64,000 nucleotides of DNA from Colocasia esculenta. Lineage: Eukaryota > Streptophyta > Magnoliopsida > Alismatales > Araceae. Location of the stretch: positions 496,001 to 560,000 of the forward strand of contig JACBKR010001264.1 in the NCBI GenBank assembly GCA_014218235.1, given 5' to 3'. The stretch's first letter is position 1. Each line of letters starts with the position of its first letter. Shown here piece by piece: positions 48,601 to 60,600 of this stretch. The position numbers and the translations under genes are program-made. Under the pieces are notes generated by a model, which did not search any database, had not been told where the DNA came from, and saw nothing but the letters and a program-made list of their open reading frames with translations.

Positions 48601-51600
48601 TGAGGAAAAATCTGATAAATTGAAAGAACTAATATTTGCATAAAAAACCAATCATACATGCATTCATAATATATGAAACATAAGATTTTGTGTATTATTA
48701 CTACTATAATAATACAAGAAAAGTATAAAATATTAAAGACTTGGTGTATTATTAACCTAAATACCATTTAAGTAAATGTTAAAATTTGTAGTTTCATTTA
48801 TTTAAGATATTACATGTAATAAGGAAATATCCCCCATTTGAATCCATAAAAATATTAAAAAAATCACATCTCTTACTAATAAAAAGTCAACTCTCCTATC
48901 CAAGAAGAAAATCGCAATTTTTATGATTTTATCAAAGTAGCAACTTTCTAATCTCTCATAATTTGACATATTTAAAATTTTATAATTCAAATAAGTCTAA
49001 TAAAATACTAAAAATCTAAAGTCCAACAAACAAAATCAACGTGCATATGACTTCTCCAAGAAGCCGCTCTCTTACTGACAGCACTAAGTCTGCTTGAGAC
49101 CTCTTAGGATTTGGTCAAACTAAGCTATCATCACCCAAACTCATGAGTGTCATGAGTTGGGTGATGGTAGCTCAATTTGACCAAATTCTAAGAGGTTTGG
49201 ATGATGATAACTTAAGTTTGACCAAATCCTGAGAGGTCTCAAGCAGACTAAGTGCTGTCAGTAGGAGAGTGGCTCCATTGGAGAAGTCACATGCACGTTT
49301 GACTTTTTTACCGGACTTTGAATTTTTAGTGTTCCATGTGGTTTATTTGAATTATCAAATTTTTAGATAAACTAAATTACGAGAGATTAGAAAGTTAACA
49401 TTTCGCTAAAATCACCAAAATCGCGATTTTCTTTTTCGATGGGAGAGTTGACTTTTTATTGGTAAGAGATATGATTTTTTTGATATTTTTATTAGATTCA
49501 AATGGGGGTACTTCCTTATTTACATGTAATATCTTAAGTAAATGAAACTACAAATACTAACATTTACTTAAATGATATTCAGGTAAATAAGAGATCCTGA
49601 CAACCCTGCCTGAAGAGGATCCTGAAGGTAGCCTGAGGGAATCGACCTGGATCAGTCTGGATCGACTGAATCGAGCCGGGATCGATCGATCCCGGTTCGA
49701 CTCGAGCGATCCAACTCAGATCCTACTGAGTTGGGTCGATCCAGCCGGAAATGTGGGGTTTTGGGGGGCTTCAAGGGGAATCGGTCCTTGGGGGGTCGAT
49801 CCGATCCGGGATCGAGCGATTCTGGCTCGATCCCGCGATTCTTCCTTCCATGGTCCACAATCACTAAAGTAGTTTAAATACAAGGTTCATAACATAATAA
49901 TTTCTCACATATAAAGGTCACTCAACACACAAATCTAATCCTCACACTTCGAATCCGATCCCACTACTAGAGTCTCGGGATCTGCCGTCTCACCTGAAAT
50001 GTTAAGCAAGTATGAGTCTACAATGAAGACTCAGCAAGCAACCCAAAAATGGGCTACCAATCTAACATATAAGATAGTTTCAAATCATGTTATTGCATAT
50101 AGATTTCAGCAATCATACTACTTGTAAGGTAATCATTTGCTAAACATATCTTAAGTCAAAAGTATGTACAAATGCCACTTGCATAAGGCATGAGTTTAAG
50201 ACATTGTACTAACATCATAATGTCTAACTTTGCAAAGTGATTGCAGATCTGATCATTATGACATAATTTCAAGTATCAACATAGTGTATATGGCATACAT
50301 GATTTCAAGAATTTGCGTAAGTGAGCATGATTACTAAACATTCAACCTAACTGAAATATGACAAGTATTACATTCTAATCATTATAAGGCTGAACTAAAC
50401 ATATTGAATAACATATACATATGTATAAATTTGCCAAGACACAATCCAAACCACCCATTAGAAGTCACATAGACATATGAACATATACTCATCACCTAGG
50501 CAGCCAGTGATAGAATCTAGGTTACTGCGCAGAACCAGGGGAAATCTTCCCCACCATACCAGTAGTACTTGTCCACCTCCAGCATTTTTTCTCGTGCCCT
50601 CAAGAACATATAACATAATGAACACTTTCATAAGGGCATTACTATGGTCCTGTTCCAGATTACTTCTAAGGTGGCAATGTCTTATTGGCCGAATACAGAA
50701 TCATATACGAATTTTTCAGATTCAAATGCAACATAACATGCTACCCAAATCATATACACATATTCAGATCATGACAGAGACATATTTCAGATTGATCACA
50801 TGCTGTATTTTCTGGGAATTTCCCAACAATCTATTTAATATAACACATTTCTCATGATGATAACAAACTTAAAATGGTTACATATATCATAAATTCACGA
50901 AATTTGGTCAGAACCTGACCCTATTGTCATGGAGTAACCCAATAGTTTTTCACGATTTTCTGACTTATACACTAATTTTCGTATTAATCTAAGCATTGAT
51001 ATAAATAGAGAATTATTCATCACACTGAAACCGTCTGTCAACCATGTTCAATATCTTTACTGAGAGTATATCATACTAATACAATCCACTGTTCAAAATA
51101 TCACGATTTTAGGAATCCAGAAACTATTTATAAAATTAAAACAATACTACTGATTTTTGTATTTCAGTAATGGAAATTACAGAAAATAGTCAAATTCTGA
51201 TTATAGATCCATCACAGTATGAACATAACCCTGGCATGTATTTCTACACAGAAATCATAATTTTGATCACGAACATACTTTAAGTACAAAATTTCTTCTT
51301 AAATCTATGCTTATTCACAGAGTTCAGAAATTATCCTAAAATCATGGTGACTACAGAAAATAACCCAAATTGTGGTATGGTAAGAAGTTAACATACTTAA
51401 CCTTACACATCTTACAGAAGATCCATTCGAAGTCTAAACATAAAGATATAATTCCAGAAATAAAAACAAGTAAAAATGGTAGACAGAAGAACTTGACGGC
51501 AATAGAGTTGACGTTAAGTTCATTTGACGGCAAGGGGCTTGACGTTAAGTTCGTTCTTGACGTTAGTCAAGTTGCCATTAACCTAACAGATAATAGAACC

Positions 51601-54600
51601 TTTTCGGAACTCATACAAACCCCAAATCCGACTGCTGTTTTAATTTCTAAAATCATGGAAAATTATAAAAAGGTAGAAACTATAGTTGGGAGCTTGATCC
51701 CTAAGTTACATGCCTCTAAAACACCAAAAGATCTACGGATTTAGCCGATGAAGTCCGCCTTGGCCAAGCAAGACGGTTCTCCCTCCGTGGTAAAGATCCT
51801 CAGCTAGACGGTCTCCTATGACATGAGCACGCTGGAGACACCTTCAACCTTCAAAGGCACAACCTCCTAACTCGAAGGCACTAGATCTTGGTCTCCACGA
51901 AGCTCAAATCGCCGGATCTCCCTTCTTCTATCCTCTTGAGAGTCTGAGACTTGGAGAGACTCCAAAACGGGACTAAGAAGGCTAGACCACCCCTTTATAA
52001 AAGGATTGGCCTTCCATACTCAGTCCAGAGAGGGTAGGAGACGTAATCCTAAACGTTTCCTAAGTTTTCGCCCTTACCATAACTCCACCGGAGCTGGACT
52101 GCAAAAATTGCACGATCTGCACCAAAAGAAGTTGACGCCAAAGTGATTGCCGTCTACCCAAAGTTGACGTCAATCGATATGGACGTTTATCTAAAGTTGA
52201 CGGCAAGAGATGTTGCTGTTAACCTACTGTCGACGGCAATCGATGTTGCCGTCAGCAACACAGGTCGACATAACCATCAACCTACCTGAGAACAGGCTAA
52301 CCTCTCTTCAGGAAAACTTAACTATACATATATTCACAGAAATTTTAAATATACAATAAAACAGATAACAATTGAAATTAAAATATTTGAACAAAATTTC
52401 AGGGCATCACAGGAAATGTCACAAAAAGACATACGTGAACTTAAAAAGAGAAGGCTACCGATAAAAGAAGGAAAGTTAGGAGTTAGGAGGCTGAGGAGAG
52501 TCAGGAGACCGAGGATTGAGAAAATAAAACAGACTGAAAGGAGAGTTATGAGACTTACCTTGGTACCTCTAGTCTCCACACGGCAGCGGGGAGCTCGGCT
52601 GCTGGTGACTAGAAGAGGAAAGTTAGGAGGCGGAGGAGAGTCCTGCACGGCGATGTGTGGCTGGCCCTGCGAGACTCCTGTGAGACGGTGACACCCGGCT
52701 GGCCCTGCGCGACGGCGATGCCTGGCGGCCCTTGTGCGACGGCAACAAACCCTGCCTGGCTGGCTCTGCATGATGAGAAGAGTCGGAGAAGTCTCCTACG
52801 CAAGACTGACAAAAGGAGGGTTGCCTTTTTGGAGTTCTCGGACGCGAAATCCCGTTTTAAGTTCCTGGACACAAAGCTGTGAACTCCCCTTTAAAATGGG
52901 ACTTCGCGTCTGGATTCGGCCAAATTGGGCCAAAACTGTCTAGTTTTTGAACAAAACGAGACGAGATGCGGCGAAATGGGACGAATCTGACCCGAAACCT
53001 ATTAAAATAATATTTTTTAAATGGGCCGGTTTCGTGTCGGCCATGTCCGAAACCGAAACATTTTATCCGAAACATTTCAGTTTCGGATGAAACTGCCATC
53101 CATGTGCCTCAGACTTTAGGGTCCATTATCAAATGGGCTGTCAAGCTTGAAGTCTCTCCAATGGATGCCACCTGAATATTTTTGGGACCTTAGGTTTAGG
53201 GTTTAAGAATCTGAACATCTTAAACTCCCTATTATTGAATATGTGCATTTTACTTTAAAATGGGAAATTCGTTAAACCTCCAACTCGACATGTGTGATTG
53301 CCATTGGAAGTCAAATGGTTTGACAGTGTTGTAGGGAAACACTTGATGGCTACTTAACACGTCTGAAAACCTACAGTGGATCAGTGGATGCGGGCATATC
53401 CAAGCACCAATACACATGTTATGTTACTTAGAATTGCTCTTATCAGTCTGTGGCACTGTGCCTTCATGCTGCAGAGCCTGCCTTCCTGTTTATGCTTCAT
53501 TTCCTCTGGTAAGCAGTGACGTACTAAAGAGATCCGTTAGTCTTTCAATCAGTTGTAATTTCTATCCTGCAATACTTTCTGTTGAGTAATGTTGATGTGG
53601 AAAGACCTTTATTTTTATCTTCTGTTGGCAGGTATGTTTCTGCACTACTCAAGGAAGGGGAGGAACCAACTCTAGATAATGCTGTCTCTTCTGGTTGGCC
53701 CGCTTCCCTTCACTTGATTGGCAAGGTATCTTGGTCCTTCTTTGACTGCATGGTACATATTGCTTGTATAGCTGGAATTTTGCCTGCTGTACTGCAGCTC
53801 CTTATCTTGTCCATCATATGTGACCTTGTGTCTGTTGGTCCTTATTCCATATGGAGTTCCCATTATAAATTCGTATTTTCCTCAGTGATTCACCACCATT
53901 GCAAAAATCTCCTTGCCATTTTACTTCTTGGAACTGTTACATTAATACATGTAAAAAGATTTCTTAACCATCCTGTTGATGACATGTATTCAATTAGGTG
54001 CTAAACTTGTTTATCCATGGATGTTAGTTGTCTTTAATCCTGGTGTAGGAAGAACATGGTTCTCATTTCAATAATGTATTTTAACTTATCTTGCTACTTA
54101 TATACAGGATATCTTACGGTTCCATGCAGTTTATTGGCCAGCAATGCTAATGTCAGCTGGATTGACCCTTCCAAAGATGGTTTTTGGTCATGGATTCTTG
54201 ACAAAGGTATTGACTCATGAATTAGAGAAAATATCTGTAGTTTCTCTATGAAGATATGCTTGTATAAAATTGACGCTGCACCTAGTGGAATGTGCCAAGT
54301 TCAGCAGTTTGGAATTTCAGAAAAATATTCAAATGGATATGTTCAATTAAAAGGGGTGTTTATCAGTTTGCTGTTTGATGGAATAATCTTGCCTGTTTTT
54401 TTATAATATTACAGTCTGCAGTTATCAAAAAATTTCATACAATGTGTTAATAATAGAAGTCAATCATCTTTACTTTCTTTTGTGTGTCTCATATTCTGTT
54501 TTGATTTCATGCAGCTCTGCCTTTTCTTTTGAAATTTATAGGATGGAATGAAGATGGGCAAGTCTTTGGGAAACACACTTGAACCCAAGGATCTGGTGAA

Positions 54601-57600
54601 TAGGTTTGGAGCTGATGCAGTTAGGTACTTTTTCTTGAGAGAAGTGGAGTTTGGGAATGATGGAGACTTTTCTGAGGACCGTTTCATCAATATAGTTAAT
54701 GCACACCTTGCCAATACAATCGGTAATCCACTTGATTTCAGTTGCAATTTTTTAGAAAAAAATTCTTTTATGTTGTATGCTGGGAAACTTCCCCCATGCA
54801 ATGCAGAATTAACTGACAGATTATTCATTCAGGAAATCTTCTCAATCGGACACTTGGGCTTTTGAAAAAGAATTGCCAATCCATATTGGCTTATGATTCT
54901 GTTACTGCAGCTGAAGGAAACCCTTTCAAAGAGACCGTAGAAAACTTGGTAAGTGCATGGTTGTTGGTTTCGGCCGAAACGTATCGGTTTCGGCCATGAC
55001 CGAAACGAAACCGGCCGAAACTACAGTAGTATTTCCGAAACTGAAAAAAATAATATTTTAATTAGTTTCATCCGAAACCGCCCAAAACCGACCGAAACAA
55101 ACCGAAACTGGCCGAAACCGGCTGGCACTCTTCTCTTGAGGCCACCCGAGACCGGCCGAAACCAGCCGAAACGAAACCAAAATGGTTTCGGTTTCGGGCC
55201 TGGGCGATCCTGAAACCGAAACTCCCATCCTTGGGTAAGTGCTCATAAACTTTCTTGATGCACCATTGACCAATAATCAAGTGTAGAATAATACCAGTCA
55301 AAATTACATCTGCAGTGGTCTGATTGTTGTCCCTTTGCTTTTTTGTTCCCAAATACCAAGTGTTCCCTGTGGCCAGGTTTGTCACACTGACTCCTCTGGT
55401 TGGTTGGGGGGTGGGCTTGCAAAATGGAGAGAGTCTGGGAGATGGGTTTACTGGGTCTGTCCAGCAGCAGCCAACATTGTTTTCAATGCCCAAGCAAATA
55501 CTATGATTAAAATCATTGTTGGCATACTTCTGCAAATGACACGATTTACTGTTCTTCTCCATCTAATTTCCATATCTATTCTCTGTTCTCCTTGTCTTGT
55601 TTGACTTCACTCTTTTGTTTGTGTATTCACTAAGCTTTGGCTCATTTGGCTTTTTAATCTCCTTTGTTCAGGGTTTTTCTTATATTCTGTTTAGGTGTGG
55701 CAAGTCACATGTATCAGGGAGTGGATAGAGCTATGCAAAACTTCTGAAGACCATGAACTTACAGTTCATGGAATCCTTATTATAATCATATATTTATTTT
55801 AATCACACATTGCATCCCCATTTCCTATACATTTTAATTTGAGTTATCTATAAATCCCATTGCACAAATTTGTTTGAGAGGGACACTGGCATTGCTTTTT
55901 AACTGCATAAGCTATTGAATCCTGCTCTCGAGGTTTGCTGTTAGAAGTCTGTTGCTACAGCATTTTTTTCCTGCAATGGACTAAAGCAGAGTCATCTATA
56001 GTTTCATTCTATTCTTGTGCACTACTGCCACCACAGTTTCAGACAGAATTTTTTGCTGCTCGCATGTACTAAGTTTATATATATTGTTTTTTTGTTGAAA
56101 TGGATACTGGATAGTACCATATGTATATATTAAAAGGAAGTTTATAATTTATATATATTGTTAGAATGCAATCGTGGTATTTTTCTTTAAGCAGAGATTA
56201 TTTTCTTGACATTTACAATAATATTTTGTAGGTGGAAAAAGCTAGGTTTCACTATGAAAACTTATCACTATCATCAGCTTGTGAATCTGTTTTGGATATT
56301 GGCAATGCGGGAAACCTTTATATCGATGAACATGCACCATGGTCCCTTTTTAAGCAAGGAGGTCCCGGTTCTGAGACTGCTAAAAAGGTATGATCTACAA
56401 AATTACTTCTACCTTGAATTGTTCTCTCTACGCTATGAGCTCTTCACTCCCCTTAATTGATTGTAAATATGTTGATAATGCAAACAAATCAGCACTTGCT
56501 GGAGATGAGACATACATCTTTATGTGGTGCATGTTGGTCATAATTTGATTTCTCATACAAGACCTGTCTTCGTTCTGCTCCTTATTAGGACCAGGTTAAA
56601 CTCAACCCAAAACCATAGCCTGGAAGAGAAAGTAACCAGCATTAATTTCTCAAAAGTGCAATAGCCATTGTACAAATGTCTGATTAGTAGCAAACACTGG
56701 AAATGGATAGTCGTTTTGGTCGCTTTTCCTGTCCGCCAAAGTGCGTCATGTCTGGATTTTGGTGCTAACTTTTCCATACTCGGCATTGTTTCCTTAAAAA
56801 GCTGAAATTTATCATCTGGTACATTGACATGAATGCTTAATGTGCTAAATTTGCTTGTGCTTGAGAACATACCCCGGGAGATGTTCTTTATCTTTTTTAT
56901 TCTTCATTGTATTTTCAATGTGATGCATATGCTCTTAAGTGAAGCCACGCTACATGGTGATCATGCCCCCTTAACATTTGGTAATTTGTGCTTTGACAAT
57001 CTTCAGGATGGTTAAGCATTTTATTTAGAAATCTTGAGTATTAGACAGCTTACTAATAGTATTATTCCCCCCTCAGGACTTGGTGATTATATTAGAAGCA
57101 ATGAGAATTATAGCTGTTGCTTTGTCCCCCATTGCCCCAAGGTTATGTCTGAGAATATATTTGCAATTAGGATATTCGAAGGACCAATTTGAAGTCGTAA
57201 CTTGGGTATGTTTCTATCATTCATATTTTCCTACTCTATTATCAGCTGCAATTTAAGTTCTTGTTTCGAAGCTCTCTCTGGAGTATATTCATGCTTTAAG
57301 TTAATGTTCATTGGCTATTTTCTCACTCCAACTGACCTTTCGGTGAATTTGTCATGTGACACAAGCTTCCAGAGTCAAATCAATATTAGTTTTATCATTT
57401 TCCCTTTGGACGCAGAAACATGAAATGTCGAAAATGAGGAACAGATGTTTGTAGGAAAAATGAAAGGGCATTTGTAGATAAACCTGGGTTCAATGGCTAC
57501 TTATCTTCTCACATTATCAACTGACATTTACATTCCACAAATCTTGTTGCTAGCAATTCAGTTGCTGTCTAAATCAGGGTTGGAATTCAGTTGCTGTCTA

Positions 57601-60600
57601 AATCAGGGTTGGCCAGACCGGTAAACTGGTCCAAACCAGCCAACCCATGGCACTGTACGGTACCGGTCTGTACCATACCGGCAAGGTAACCCTGGAGGAC
57701 GATTTCTTGTAGCCGCTGCCCTTCCCCTTCTTGAACTTGGTCTCCTGGGATGGCTGTGTCTGCCAGGTGGAGGCATAGGAGGTGCTGTAGCATCTGAGGT
57801 CATGCAGCCCGACGGCCGCACCATGCTGGTGCCATACACCTCCATCTGCTTCCTCTCCACCTTGCACAACCTGGACCTGAAGTCTTCCATGAAGAAACCC
57901 ATGAACCCACCTCCCCCTTCTCCCTCTCCTTCTCTCTGCTCCTCCAGCCCAGAGGAGATTGGGAGAAGATGGTGGAGGATAGAGGAAGGAGGGGAGGTGC
58001 AAAGATATTATTTTGTTCTCCTGTCAACTGGGAAGTACCTTCTTCGAAACCACGGTGAGGCCGGCTGCATGCCCAACCAGCTCCGCCTGCCCCTTGGCGC
58101 ACCCATGGAAGGCAGTTCGGTTGAAACTAAAACGTTTTGGCCGAAATGTTTCAGTTTCGGACCGGAATGATTCGAAACTAGCCAAAGCTACTGTAGGAGA
58201 TCCACACCATTAAAAATAATATTTTAATCAGTTTCGGCCGGCCAAAACTGGCCGTTCTATTCCCCTCTTAAGGCCGCCCGATACAAATGAAACCGAAATG
58301 GTATGCCTTAACCGATACCGAAACCAACACTGCCATCCTTGCGTGCATCCACACAGCTGGTCCAGGATCACCAACACCATCTTGCACACCCTCTGCTCGG
58401 GGTCGTTGAGGAAGAGCTCCACCAGGATAAGAACCCCGCTCGCCTTCGTCGCCTTGATCCTGTTCCTGCCCCAGGGCAGAGCTGGGTGAGGATTCGCAAC
58501 GCCACCCTGGTGGCCTTGTGCAAGACATGGTTGGGATCACCCTTACATGCTTCTCGAAGTGCTCTTCCTTGAGGCTGAGCAGGTGGGCAGGGGTGACGGC
58601 CTTGATGACGGATCGAAGGAGGAAGGTATTGTAGGTGCGGGACTGGCAGTTGGAGTGCCGCAGCACTGCCATTAGTGGCTTGAAGAGGTTGGCATGGGGC
58701 CCGACGAGTTTGGAGAAGCTCTCAGGGGAGACTTGAGGGCGTGCAGGCGCACAGTGCCTCTTCGCAGGTGCTGCCGCCGCCGCCGCCGCCGCCGCCACTG
58801 GAGGACGCCTCCTCACGCGTGCACGCCATTCATTGGACTGTCCCAAACAACGGAGATGAGGAACTCTGGGGGCCCGGCTGCCTTGATGCTGCGCTTGTTG
58901 CGCTCGCTTTCCCCAATAATGTCGCGGAGCTTGTGGAGGGACGCCAGCCGGCCTTTTCAAGGAGCCAGAAGATCTGGGTCTTGTCGATGGGCTGTCTCTC
59001 GATATTTTAAATATGGCCCTGAAATCTTCATAATTCTGAAAAACCCCTTCAAATCTCAAGTTCATTAATAAGTCCCTGAAGTTGGTTGCCATCCGAAAAT
59101 GAGATCTTAGAGTGGAACCAACCAATTTGGGGAGAATCAGTAGATTTTTTTTTTCAGGAGTGATTCATCCTTCCTGAATGCAGCATACAGCTTGCTGCAT
59201 ACTCTGCTCTACAAGTGTGCTTTGCTTGTTCCATCCTTCCCCCTTACCGTGGCAAGTCTTTGTGAAATAATTCTGATGGGAAGGAAAAAGATGTTAAAAA
59301 CTTAAAAGACCTTCCTGGCCCAACCCTAGACACTTTAATATCCTTTTCAGACCTATTTTGAGTCAAGAGATTATCCAAAAATTCTCATTCTATACAGAGG
59401 TCGTCTATTCAGCATTGAATAAAAAAGTGTGCCTTTTTCCTTAGGAAATGGTTCAAATTATTTTATCGATATGAGTGTTCTACATAGGATAAGTTAACAA
59501 CTATGTTTTATTTATTACTTTTAAACCATCTTAGTACTAACATTGTGGTAGAAAGAGTACCATGTTTGTTGTCTCTTTCAAGAGGATTCATGGCATTTCA
59601 TTAGTATTTTTTAGGTTAAAATTACTCTTGCTCTTTATTCTCATTGTCTAATATGTTTCCCACCAGGTAACAACCCCCAATCTCGTGTCAGATGTCCAAT
59701 GGCCATGATAGTTGTCAAGGTGCTCGTCTACGCAGCTAAATTGCCTCTAAGGCACAAGGCCACTTTGTTGGGGCCAAAAAGGCACCCCAAGGTGGTGCCT
59801 AGGTGGGCATCTTGGCCCGCTTAGCCCCACCCTGGGTCTGCTTGACCAATGCCCCTGCCCCTTCTAGTTATAAAAAGTTACCCTCCGTGCGACTTGATTG
59901 CGCAAGTCAATCCGTGTGTGCGAACCCGACATTGGAGAGTTCAACCTCTACATTCTAACACTATTGAATTGTCAAAATCATTAGACTATGAATTGGCAAA
60001 ATCATTATTCTATGATTGTTCACAATCTAATGACTACTGTGACAATCATCATAATTTAATGTAAGAGCACCACTTGGTGCAAACCAAGGGATGTAGTTTG
60101 CAACCAGGTGGTTGCAAACTACATCCCCATTGGGGGTGGGCACAACCCCTAGGGTTGTGCCCACCCCCAATGACCTCAGCTCCCCCAATAGGGAGCTGAG
60201 TTTGTTGCAAACCGCCAGCGTGGCGGTTTGCAACAAGAGTTTTCCTTAATGTAATGATTATGAACTCTCTATAGTCATTAAATATAAAAAAAATCCTAAT
60301 TGCTCAAGAAACCATCTAATTTGTTATGCTTTTGATTTTTTTCGGTAGTGAATATTATATTATTGTTTTAATTTTATGTCACCTTAACATTCTTATTATA
60401 TTTTTATGATCATTGATTCATCACATGCTTATGGATAACATAAATTTCATTTGGGGGGAGAGATACCAAATACTGGGCACCACCTTGGGTACCTAGGCGG
60501 GGCCTAAGCGCTTAGGTGCCCGAGGACCCCAAGAACGCCTTGGCCATCCCGTCTGGCGCTAGCTGCGAGAGTGAGAGATCAGAAAGAGAGAGAAGAAAGA

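Larger units (their letters stand above)
48215..52411 (-). mobile_element. Solo LTR (gypsy-like) with 5-bp target duplication
   Basis: Ends on the plus strand are TGTAACACCCC and GGGCATCACA, flanked by a perfect GGAAA duplication (48210-48214 and 52412-52416). On the minus strand it opens TGTGATGCCC and closes GGGGTGTTACA, a pattern familiar from plant Ty3-gypsy LTRs. About 2.7 kb is its own sequence; a 1.4-kb foldback element is inserted in it. A minus-strand TATAAA near 51995 lies downstream of a 33-bp repeat array, as expected for promoter and enhancer. No internal genes, so it is a solo LTR. Confidence 0.82.
48068..53103. mobile_element. TTTCGG-rich TIR element, outermost level of the intron 5 nest
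   Basis: The left part has GTCCGAAACC and GTTTCAGTTTCGGCC; the right has GGCCGGTTTCGTGTCGGCC, CCGAAACCGAAAC and CAGTTTCGGATGAAACTG. These match the smaller elements at 54957 and 58105. The two ends are split by the 4.2-kb solo LTR. The right part (52650-52760) holds degenerate GC-rich repeats of about 27 bp (GCTGGCCCTGCGCGACGG). No clear target duplication was found, so the limits are approximate. Confidence 0.5.

Noticed and set aside
52609..52882. Frames with repeated AQGQPG-like wording.
   Set aside because: They come from a degenerate GC-rich tandem repeat within a transposon end, not from a gene.
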